From: an uncultured Lachnoanaerobaculum sp.
GTDB lineage: Bacteria > Bacillota > Clostridia > Lachnospirales > Lachnospiraceae
Direction: 5' to 3'
Length of the DNA: 5,791 nucleotides
NCBI GenBank assembly: GCA_937925515.1
Contig: CALALP010000055.1
Coordinates: 1 to 5,791 of the forward strand
Shown: positions 1 through 5,751 of the stretch, one piece after another
Layout: each line of letters begins with the position of its first letter
Numbering within the stretch: position 1 is the first letter of the stretch
Notes under the pieces: model-generated
Told to the model about the DNA's origin: nothing
The model's input: the letters and a program-made list of their open reading frames with translations, nothing else
Database searches by the model: none
Made by a program: the position numbers and the translations under genes

Positions 1-19
1 TGTCCCCCGTAGGGGGACA
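1..19. repeat. Perfect GC-rich inverted repeat (8-bp stem, 3-base loop)
   Basis: Bases 1-8 (TGTCCCCC) are the exact reverse complement of bases 12-19 (GGGGGACA), separated by GTA. The stem is strikingly GC-rich against the AT-rich surroundings. It is not followed by a T-run on the + strand (AAATCCC follows), so it does not look like a standard intrinsic terminator for a gene reading in from the left. A terminator on the - strand would need a T-run lying left of the window, which cannot be seen. It could be a dispersed intergenic palindrome, a truncated longer hairpin, or part of an upstream terminator. The palindrome is certain; its function is unknown. Confidence 0.6.
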
Positions 20-164
20 AATCCCTATAATGATATATAAATAAACTATTTATTTTTTAACAGAGAACAAAAGAGTTAGTAATATTCTTAAAATTAGTTT
101 TGCAAAATTCTCTAGCTAATAATTAAAAACAAATATCCCAAATACTATTATAAAGGAGGGTTTT
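20..164 (+). promoter_or_regulatory. AT-rich leader of the operon; promoter not pinned down
   Basis: This non-coding stretch precedes the first gene and most likely holds the operon promoter, but no convincing -35/-10 pair is seen. A perfect TATAAT lies at 26-31, but the base positions where its -35 box should be fall in the G/C palindrome and do not match. A TTGCAA at 100-105 has no good -10 at 16-18 bases. Short pairing segments exist: 62-67 with 108-113; 74-79 with 112-117; the palindrome TTTTGCAAAA at 98-107; and AAATAAA/TTTATTT at 39-45/49-55. They are AT-rich and partly mutually exclusive, so no riboswitch can be claimed. The promoter could also lie left of the window. Confidence 0.3.
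152..159 (+). promoter_or_regulatory. Strong ribosome binding site of the hydantoinase gene
   Basis: AAAGGAGG lies five bases before the ATG at 165. It is a near-perfect complement to the 16S rRNA 3' end, fixes the start of the first gene, and is one of the strongest translation signals in the window. Of the downstream genes, only yqeB and selD have comparable sites. Confidence 0.85.
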
Positions 165-1544
165 ATGAAAACTCTTATAAAAGGTGGTACTGTTTGTTTA
201 GATGGCGAGATATTTAAAGGAGATATACTTATTTGTGATGATAAGATAAAAGAGTTAAGCTCAGATTATACCGGAGATTATGATAATTTGATAGATGCCA
301 AAGACAAGTATGTATGCCCCGGAGGTATAGATCCTCATACACATATGTCCCTAAGGCAGAGTGAAAAATACACTTCTTGTGATAGCTTTTATGACGGAGG
401 AGTAGCGGCGGCTTGTGGTGGAACTACTACAATTATAGACCATATGGCTTTTGGAAAAGAGGGAGAAAGCCTCTATTCAAGATTTGAGGAATATAAAGAA
501 CTTGCAAAAGATTGTCCTATTGATTATTCTTTTCATGGAGTTTTTTGGTATATCAATGATGAAATATTAAAAGAGCTGAAAGACATTATAAAAAATAAAG
601 GTTTTACAAGCTTTAAGGCATATACTACCTATGGCTATCCTATGTTTGATAGAGAACTTTTAGATATTTTTTCAGTTATAAAAGAGGCAGGTGGTTTGCT
701 TTGTGTTCATGCTGAAAATGATGCAATAACCAATGTTCTAAAAGAAAAATATGCAAAAGAGGGACATTTAGAACCTATATATCAGGCAATTACACGTCCC
801 AATGAGGCAGAGGCAGAGGCAGTATCAAGGCTTATAAAACTTGCAAAAGTTGAAAATGAATCAAATCTTTATATAGTACATTTATCAGCAAAAGAAAGTC
901 TTGAGGAAGTAATACAGGCAAGAAAAGCAGGTCAGAAAAATATATATGTAGAAACTTGTACTCAGTATCTTACATTAACAGATGATAAATTTAAAGAGGG
1001 AGGCAGCAAGGAGGGAATTAAATATATACTTGCACCACCATTTAGAAAAAAAGAGGACAATGAAAGACTTTGGAAAGGTGTAAAAGACGGAGATATTCAA
1101 GTTATAGCTACCGATCACTGTCCATTTACATTAAAAGAAAAACTTGAAAATGTAGACGATTTTAGATTTTGCCCGGGAGGAATTTCAGGAGTAGAAGAAA
1201 GAATGTCTATAATATTTAGTGAGGGAGTTTTAAAGGGTAGAATATCATTAGAAAAGTTTGTACAGGTAACTTCTGCAAATGCTGCTAAAATCTTTGGATT
1301 ATACCCTAAAAAAGGTAATCTACTTCCGGGAGCTGATGCAGATGTAGTTATTATAGACCCTAATAGAAGTAGAGTATTTGAAAAGTCAAACTTAAGGACT
1401 ACTGCCGGATATTCAGCCTATGAGGGAATGAAAGTTGATTGTGTTATAGATACAGTTATCAGTAAGGGAAAGGTAATAGCAAGAGATAATGAGTTCCTTG
1501 GCACAAAAGGCTCAGGAGAACTCTTATTAAGAAAGGCAAAATAG
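165..1544 (+). CDS. Hydantoinase / dihydropyrimidinase-family cyclic amidohydrolase
   Basis: This 459-residue cytoplasmic enzyme belongs to the amidohydrolase superfamily and is full length for D-hydantoinases. Family members open cyclic amide rings (hydantoins, dihydropyrimidines) to N-carbamoyl products at a two-metal site. All expected metal ligands are visible: H58 and H60 (DPHTH), K151, the probable carboxylated bridging lysine (SFKAY), H182 (VHAEN), H239 (IVHLSA) and D317 (ATDHCP). Y156, five residues after the lysine, matches the oxyanion-hole tyrosine. The usual S-P-P-L-R substrate-loop motif reads A-P-P-F-R (290-294), so substrate preference may differ from textbook hydantoinases. 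The C-terminal part holds the small beta-sandwich typical of the superfamily (GADADVVIID, 389-398). It lacks a signal peptide. As the first gene of a selenium/molybdenum operon it resembles E. coli hyuA, which lies beside yqeB and yqeC; a role in purine or N-heterocycle ring opening is inference. Allantoinase or dihydropyrimidinase activity cannot be excluded. The family is certain; the substrate is not. Confidence 0.9.
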   Translation: MKTLIKGGTVCLDGEIFKGDILICDDKIKELSSDYTGDYDNLIDAKDKYVCPGGIDPHTHMSLRQSEKYTSCDSFYDGGVAAACGGTTTIIDHMAFGKEGESLYSRFEEYKELAKDCPIDYSFHGVFWYINDEILKELKDIIKNKGFTSFKAYTTYGYPMFDRELLDIFSVIKEAGGLLCVHAENDAITNVLKEKYAKEGHLEPIYQAITRPNEAEAEAVSRLIKLAKVENESNLYIVHLSAKESLEEVIQARKAGQKNIYVETCTQYLTLTDDKFKEGGSKEGIKYILAPPFRKKEDNERLWKGVKDGDIQVIATDHCPFTLKEKLENVDDFRFCPGGISGVEERMSIIFSEGVLKGRISLEKFVQVTSANAAKIFGLYPKKGNLLPGADADVVIIDPNRSRVFEKSNLRTTAGYSAYEGMKVDCVIDTVISKGKVIARDNEFLGTKGSGELLLRKAK

Positions 1545-1549
1545 TTTAT

Positions 1550-2563
1550 ATGAGAAATTTATTTAAATCAGTTAGAGAATGTTTAGGAAATAATGAAGAT
1601 GTAGTTTTATCAACTGTTGTAGCAAGTTCCGGTTCAGTACCAAGAGGTGCAGGGGCTAGAATGGTAACATCAAAACAAGGTAGAGTTTGTGGAACAGTAG
1701 GTGGTGGTGCTGTTGAGTATGCCTGCATTGTAAAATCACAAGAAATTATATCTTCTGAGAAGAAATCATCTTCACACCCTTTTTGTTTAAGGAAAAATGA
1801 TAAAGAAGATTTAGGAATGATTTGTGGTGGAGATGTTACAGTATATTTTTCATATTTAAAGGCTAATGATGAAAACATTAAACTCTTAGATAAGATAGAA
1901 GAGTTTTATAAAAATGATGAAAATAGTTGGCTTATAATAGATATTACAGAAAATTGTAGTGGAGCAATTACACTTTACGAAAGAAAGAGCGGCTTTTTTG
2001 GTGCAGAAATAGACAGTAGCATAGTAAATGAACTTAAAACTAAACCTAAGAAGTTTGAGATAAATAAAAAAATCTATTATATAGAAAGACTTTCCGACTC
2101 TAGTAAGGTTTACATTTTTGGTGGTGGTCATGTATCACAGGCTTTAGTTCCGGTACTTGTAAAACTTGGTTTTAAATGTGTTATTTTAGAGGATAGAGAG
2201 GAATTTTGTAAGCCTGAACTATTTGAGGGAGTTGAAAAGACAATACTTATTGATAATAATGACATCGGTAAGTCTTTAGATATCAAAGAGGACGACTACA
2301 TTTGCATCATGACAAGAGGTCATAAAGCAGATACCATATCTCAAGCTTATGCAGTTAAAACACCGGCTCATTATATAGGTCTTATAGGTAGTAGAAAGAA
2401 AGTAGAGGGAGTAAAGGCTAAATTAAGAAGTATGGGCATAACGGAGGAAGAAATAGCAAGGGTTACAACTCCGATAGGTTTAGATATAAAAGCTGAAACT
2501 CCTGAAGAAATAGCAATAAGTATTGCAGCACAACTTATTTTAGTTAGGGCAGAAAGACATTAG
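1550..2563 (+). CDS. XdhC/CoxI-family molybdenum hydroxylase maturation protein
   Basis: This 337-residue cytoplasmic protein has the complete two-part XdhC architecture. The N-terminal XdhC/CoxI domain carries the SSGSVPRGAGARM motif (26-38), GTVGGGAVEY (48-57) and GMICGGDVTVYF (89-100). The C-terminal Rossmann domain starts at about 186 with IFGGGHVSQAL (189-199) and continues through IGLIGSRKK (276-284) and the ending TPIGLDI...ETPEEIAISIAAQLI (307-330). Characterised XdhC proteins bind molybdenum cofactor, promote its sulfuration and deliver it to the apo-hydroxylase. In this operon the equivalent job, probably with selenium as ligand, is inferred. The gene starts five bases after the hydantoinase stop. 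Its ribosome site is poor (only AAAGG about 13 bases upstream), which suggests translational coupling, but no other upstream start would fit and the N-terminus aligns with the family. C92 in MICGGD sits in a conserved motif and is a candidate for cofactor contact. Family assignment is firm; the exact partner is not shown. Confidence 0.9.
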   Translation: MRNLFKSVRECLGNNEDVVLSTVVASSGSVPRGAGARMVTSKQGRVCGTVGGGAVEYACIVKSQEIISSEKKSSSHPFCLRKNDKEDLGMICGGDVTVYFSYLKANDENIKLLDKIEEFYKNDENSWLIIDITENCSGAITLYERKSGFFGAEIDSSIVNELKTKPKKFEINKKIYYIERLSDSSKVYIFGGGHVSQALVPVLVKLGFKCVILEDREEFCKPELFEGVEKTILIDNNDIGKSLDIKEDDYICIMTRGHKADTISQAYAVKTPAHYIGLIGSRKKVEGVKAKLRSMGITEEEIARVTTPIGLDIKAETPEEIAISIAAQLILVRAERH

Positions 2564-2566
2564 AAT

Positions 2567-3286
2567 ATGAATTCAAAATTTATCTCAATAGTAGGAGCAG
2601 GTGGAAAAACTACTACAATGTATTATTTAGCTGATAAGTTTGTAAATGAGGGTAAGAAAGTCATTATAACTACAAGTACACATATAAGAAAGCCTAATTA
2701 TAGAAAGGTATTTTTGGTAAATGACATTTCTATAACTGAGTTTGAAAACAGCTTAAAATTACTTTTAGAAAATAATCAAAGTATAGTAGTTGGAAATGAT
2801 GAAAATACGAAGTTATCCTTGCCAAAAGAAGAATTTTTTGCCATTATGAAAAAATATGCAGATGTTGTTTTGGCAGAGGCTGATGGAGCAAAAATGTTGC
2901 CTATAAAAGTTCCAAGAGAGTATGAACCTAATATATCTAAACAAACTGATATAGTAATAATAGTAGTTGGACTTGATTGTCTTTTTAAGAAAGCAAAAGA
3001 GGTATGTTGCAGGTATGATATAGCAAAGGCTCTTTATAATTGGGAATCAGAACATTGTATTACTGAAGAAGACATCATAAATATAATGTCTGATAGACGT
3101 GCAGGGCTTAAAAATACTGAGAATTTAAAAAAAATATTAGTCCTAAATAAAGCAGATAATGATTTATTAAAAGAAAGGGCGAACTACATAAGAGATAGAT
3201 TGAGAAAAGTATTAGTTGAGGAAGTTGACATTTATATCACTTCAAATAACGAGAGGGATATATGTGTAAATATTGTTGGAGAATGA
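2567..3286 (+). CDS. yqeC: YqeC, selenium-dependent molybdenum hydroxylase accessory P-loop protein
   Basis: This 239-residue soluble protein matches the YqeC family, found almost only with yqeB, selD and molybdenum hydroxylases. A P-loop-like motif sits at the N-terminus (GAGGKTT, 10-16), and an NKAD motif (194-197) resembles the guanine-recognition motif of GTPases, so nucleotide binding is likely. The family hallmark AEADGAKMLPIK (103-114), followed by VPREYEP, is clear. A GLD motif (135-137) leads to VCCRYD (146-151), where two adjacent cysteines sit just before the arginine. No biochemical activity is established for the family; a part in making or inserting the selenium ligand of the molybdenum cofactor is inferred from gene association. 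The gene begins three bases after the xdhC-like stop with no clear Shine-Dalgarno, and its TGA stop lies one base before the preferred yqeB start, so coupled translation is likely. Length is close to that of E. coli YqeC. Confidence 0.88.
   Translation: MNSKFISIVGAGGKTTTMYYLADKFVNEGKKVIITTSTHIRKPNYRKVFLVNDISITEFENSLKLLLENNQSIVVGNDENTKLSLPKEEFFAIMKKYADVVLAEADGAKMLPIKVPREYEPNISKQTDIVIIVVGLDCLFKKAKEVCCRYDIAKALYNWESEHCITEEDIINIMSDRRAGLKNTENLKKILVLNKADNDLLKERANYIRDRLRKVLVEEVDIYITSNNERDICVNIVGE
3278..3281 (+). promoter_or_regulatory. Ribosome binding site that decides the yqeB start
   Basis: GGAG lies six bases before the ATG at 3288. The alternative in-frame TTG at 3273 lies upstream of this site and has no good Shine-Dalgarno of its own. 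The site sits inside the last codons of yqeC, so ribosomes finishing yqeC at 3286 can restart directly on yqeB. Confidence 0.75.
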
Positions 3287-3287
3287 A

Positions 3288-4091
3288 ATGAAAGATTTTA
3301 AGGTCTGTATAAGGGGTGCAGGAGATTTAGCAACAGGCATAGGACTTAGAATGTATAATTCAGGTTTTAATATAGTTATGACAGATATAGAAATACCTAC
3401 GACAGTCAGAAGAACAGTAGCATTTTCAAGGGCTGTTTATGAAAAAAGTGCAGTAGTTGAGGGAGTTGAGGCTGTTTTTTGTAAAAGCTTAGAAGATATA
3501 AAAAAGGCAAATAGTGAGGAAAAGATTGCTGTAATAGTTGATTTGGATAAAAAAATACAAAAAGAATATGCACCCGATATAATTATAGATGCAATTATTG
3601 CAAAGAAAAATATAGGTACTTCTATTGATGAGGCAAGAGTAGTTGTAGCAGTAGGTCCGGGGTTTGTTGTAGGTAAGGATTGTATGGCAGTAGTTGAAAC
3701 AAAAAGAGGGCATAGTCTTGGAAAGGTTATCTTAGAGGGAAGTGCAATACCTAATACAGGAATTCCGGGGAATATAGGCGGCTTTACTAAAGAAAGACTT
3801 ATATCTTCAGAATGTGCAGGAGTATTTAAATCAAATGCCAAAATAGGCGATATTGTAAAAAAGGGAGATATTGTAGCATATGTAGACAAAACACCTGTAC
3901 TTGCAAAGATTGACGGAGTGGTTAGAGGAATGTTACAGGATTTTATAAGTGTAAGTAAGGGTTTTAAGCTTGGAGATATAGACCCTAGAGCAAATATTGA
4001 ACATTGCTTTAGTATTTCCGATAAGGCAAGAGCAGTTGGTGGTGGTGCTTTAGAGGCTGTTATGTATCTTCTTTTTAGAAAGAAAAGTTAA
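3288..4091 (+). CDS. yqeB: YqeB-family selenium-dependent molybdenum hydroxylase maturation protein
   Basis: With the preferred ATG at 3288 the product has 267 residues; starting from the TTG at 3273 would add five residues (MLENE) without support. The protein opens with a glycine-rich Rossmann-like motif, IRGAGDLATG (8-17), typical of the family. The central hallmark VAVGPGFVVGKDC (120-132), followed by VETKRGHSLGKV (136-147), is well preserved. The segment at about 176-235 (AGVF, KIGDIVKKGDIVAYVD, AKIDGVVRG) resembles a biotinyl/lipoyl-like beta-barrel fold, though no lipoylation-type lysine context is evident. YqeB is a genomic marker of selenium-dependent molybdenum hydroxylases together with YqeC and SelD. 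Its enzymatic role is not established; selenium transfer to the cofactor is inferred. E. coli YqeB is much longer (I recall about 540 residues), so this is the short form, with an XdhC protein supplied separately by the gene two upstream. The gap to yqeC is one base and to mocA three. Confidence 0.9.
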   Translation: MKDFKVCIRGAGDLATGIGLRMYNSGFNIVMTDIEIPTTVRRTVAFSRAVYEKSAVVEGVEAVFCKSLEDIKKANSEEKIAVIVDLDKKIQKEYAPDIIIDAIIAKKNIGTSIDEARVVVAVGPGFVVGKDCMAVVETKRGHSLGKVILEGSAIPNTGIPGNIGGFTKERLISSECAGVFKSNAKIGDIVKKGDIVAYVDKTPVLAKIDGVVRGMLQDFISVSKGFKLGDIDPRANIEHCFSISDKARAVGGGALEAVMYLLFRKKS

Positions 4092-4094
4092 TCT

Positions 4095-4733
4095 ATGGAA
4101 CTTATTTTAATGGCATCGGGCTTTTCAAAAAGATTTGGAAAAAATAAGCTTTTTGTAGACTTTAAGGATAAACCTCTCTGTAAACATGCACTAGAGTTAT
4201 ATTCAAATATTGATGAAATCACATCAAAAGTAGTGGTAAGTCAGTATGAAAAAGTACTTTGTGATGGAGAAAAACTTAACTTTATCCCTGTTTTTAATAG
4301 TGAAAGTAAACTCGGAATATCAAAGTCAATAACACATGGCTTAGAAAGTTTAGGTTATAAAAAAGATATTGACTATACAGATGATAGAAATTCAGGTATA
4401 ATCTTTGCAGTATGCGATCAACCACTGTTACAAAAAGAAACAATTAAAAGACTTATATCAGCTTATAAAAATAGTAAAAAAGGTATTATTTCACTAAGAT
4501 ATGGGACAAGAAATGGTAATCCTAAGATATTTTCAAAAAAATATATAAGTGAACTTTTTAAACTTACCGGCGATATGGGTGGAAAACAAATACTTAATAA
4601 GTATAGTAAAGATGTTTTATTTGTAGATGCTAGCAATGAAAATGAACTATTTGATATAGATACAGTAGAGGACTATTACAAACTGTGTTTAAATAGATTG
4701 GAGGAAGAAAATGGAAAATGTGAAACTTACTAA
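4095..4733 (+). CDS. mocA: MocA-like molybdenum cofactor cytidylyltransferase
   Basis: This 212-residue soluble protein is a MobA/MocA-type nucleotidyltransferase. The N-terminal nucleotide-binding signature is MASGFSKRFGKNKL (6-19), the MocA-like A-S/A-G-x-S-x-R form rather than the MobA G-G form. Further family motifs are GISKSITHGL (74-83), the metal-binding aspartate D108 in CDQPLL, GNPKIF (141-146), GDMGGKQIL (159-167) and FDIDTVEDY (186-194). MocA joins CMP from CTP to Mo-molybdopterin, giving the cytosine dinucleotide cofactor of xanthine dehydrogenase-family hydroxylases; this fits the xdhC-like and yqeB neighbours. CTP preference is inferred from motif type and context and is not proven; a MobA-type GTP enzyme is less likely. 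No strong ribosome site precedes the ATG, which is three bases after the yqeB stop. The last 23 bases overlap selD in another frame. Confidence 0.87.
   Translation: MELILMASGFSKRFGKNKLFVDFKDKPLCKHALELYSNIDEITSKVVVSQYEKVLCDGEKLNFIPVFNSESKLGISKSITHGLESLGYKKDIDYTDDRNSGIIFAVCDQPLLQKETIKRLISAYKNSKKGIISLRYGTRNGNPKIFSKKYISELFKLTGDMGGKQILNKYSKDVLFVDASNENELFDIDTVEDYYKLCLNRLEEENGKCETY
4700..4704 (+). promoter_or_regulatory. Strong ribosome binding site of selD inside mocA
   Basis: GGAGG lies six bases before the ATG at 4711, inside the mocA coding region. It confirms the selD start and shows that the 23-base overlap with mocA is real rather than a mis-called start. SelD can therefore be translated efficiently on its own as well as by coupling. 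Confidence 0.8.
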
Positions 4734-5751
4734 ACTTGCCTCTTGTGCAGGCTGTGGTGCAAAAGTAGGAGCAGGTATGCTTTCTAAACTATTAGGAGGT
4801 ATTAAAACCCACAAAGATGAAAGACTTATAGTCGGCTATGATACAAGTGATGATGCAAGTGTCTATGTATTAAGTGAGAATGAGGCTTTAGTTCAAACAA
4901 CTGACTTTTTCCCACCAATAGTAGATGACCCTTATCTATTTGGAGCTATTGCCGCTACAAATGCTTTAAGTGATGTGTATGCAATGGGTGGAGAACCTAA
5001 ATTAGCATTAAATATAATGTGTATAACTGAAACTATGGATAAGGAAACTGTTCAAAGTATCTTACGTGGAGGTTATGAAAAGGCTTATGAGGCAGGAGCA
5101 ATAATTACAGGAGGACATACAATTCAAGGGCCTGAACCTATCTATGGTTTAAGTGTTTCAGGTTTTGTTCATCCTAAAAAAGTTTTAACTAATAGTAATG
5201 CAAAAGAGGGAGATGTGCTTATACTTACAAAACCTTTAGGAGTAGGTATCATAACTACTGCTGCTAAGGCAGATGAAGATATGGTAGGTAAGGAACTTAT
5301 GGATAAGATTTATAAGCAGATGTCAACCCTAAATAAGGCTGCAAGGGATATTATGGTTAAGTATGATGTACATAGCTGTACTGATGTAACAGGCTTTTCA
5401 CTTCTTGGACATAGCTATGAAATGGCACAAGGTAGTGGTCTTAGTATTCATCTTGACTCAAATTTAATTCCATATCATAAAGAGGCTCTTAAGTTTGCAA
5501 GAGAGGGCTTTGTACCGGGAGGAATGTATAGAAATAGAAATTTCGCAAGTGCAGGAGTTAAACTTGAAAATGAACTTGATGAAAGGCTTTTAGACATATT
5601 CTATGACCCACAAACAAGTGGTGGACTTTTAATAGCTGTTTCAGAAAAAGACTCTAAGGCTTTATTAAATGAATTAAAGGCTACAATACCTGTTTCAGAG
5701 ATTATTGGTTTTGTGGGAGAAAAGAAAGAAAGCAGTATTTACCTTAAATAA
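4711..5751 (+). CDS. selD: Selenophosphate synthase SelD (cysteine form)
   Basis: SelD makes selenophosphate from selenide and ATP, releasing AMP and phosphate; it is a cytoplasmic PurM/AIR-synthase-fold enzyme. At 346 residues it is full length compared with E. coli SelD (347). The glycine-rich N-terminal loop SCAGCGAK (11-18) carries the catalytic pair C15 and K18, matching E. coli C17 and K20. C15 is a TGT codon (4753-4755), so this SelD is not a selenoprotein, unlike many clostridial SelDs that use selenocysteine there. E. coli C19 is an alanine here, and an extra cysteine occurs at C12. Metal/ATP-binding aspartates are present: D47/D48 (SDDASVY), D65 (TTDFF), D88 (NALSD) and D225 (TDVTGF). 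Other family motifs are GGHTI (134-138), KPLGVGI (174-180) and DPQTSGGLL (299-307). It closes a block of SDMH accessory genes, so its product probably feeds the molybdenum cofactor. Whether it also serves selenocysteine or selenouridine synthesis depends on genes outside the window. Confidence 0.97.
   Translation: MENVKLTKLASCAGCGAKVGAGMLSKLLGGIKTHKDERLIVGYDTSDDASVYVLSENEALVQTTDFFPPIVDDPYLFGAIAATNALSDVYAMGGEPKLALNIMCITETMDKETVQSILRGGYEKAYEAGAIITGGHTIQGPEPIYGLSVSGFVHPKKVLTNSNAKEGDVLILTKPLGVGIITTAAKADEDMVGKELMDKIYKQMSTLNKAARDIMVKYDVHSCTDVTGFSLLGHSYEMAQGSGLSIHLDSNLIPYHKEALKFAREGFVPGGMYRNRNFASAGVKLENELDERLLDIFYDPQTSGGLLIAVSEKDSKALLNELKATIPVSEIIGFVGEKKESSIYLK

Noticed and set aside
26..31. Perfect TATAAT as a promoter -10 box
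   Set aside because: The region 16-18 bases upstream is the C/G palindrome with no -35 match, and there is no TGn extension; AT-rich DNA gives such hits by chance.
39..55. AAATAAA/TTTATTT inverted repeat as a terminator
   Set aside because: The stem is only A-T pairs and too weak for an intrinsic terminator.
143..151. TACTAT/TATTAT as a -10 box just before the first gene
   Set aside because: Transcription would begin at or inside the ribosome binding site, leaving no usable leader.
20..164. Purine or molybdenum-cofactor riboswitch in the leader
   Set aside because: The conserved core bases and three-way or multi-stem layout of known purine aptamers are absent, and the available helices are too short to support a molybdenum-cofactor RNA.
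804..821. Three tandem GAGGCA units in the hydantoinase gene
   Set aside because: They encode EAEAEA, part of a conserved R-P-x-x-E-A-E-A type helix in the family, so this is protein constraint rather than a repeat element.
1546..1878. 110-codon open frame on the - strand within the xdhC-like gene
   Set aside because: It is antisense to a strongly conserved coding region, has no ribosome site and shows no recognisable domain; it is a shadow frame.
1886..2131. 81-codon open frame on the - strand within the xdhC-like gene
   Set aside because: Its hydrophobic, Phe/Tyr-rich content is the expected reverse complement of an A-rich, Lys-rich gene; it has no supporting signals.
3437..3889. 150-codon and nested 74-codon open frames on the - strand within yqeB
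   Set aside because: Both are antisense to yqeB, low in complexity (Ser/Thr/Ile-rich) and lack a start context; they are shadows.
4711..5751. SelD as a selenoprotein with recoded TGA
   Set aside because: The catalytic codon is TGT and there is no in-frame TGA within the reading frame.
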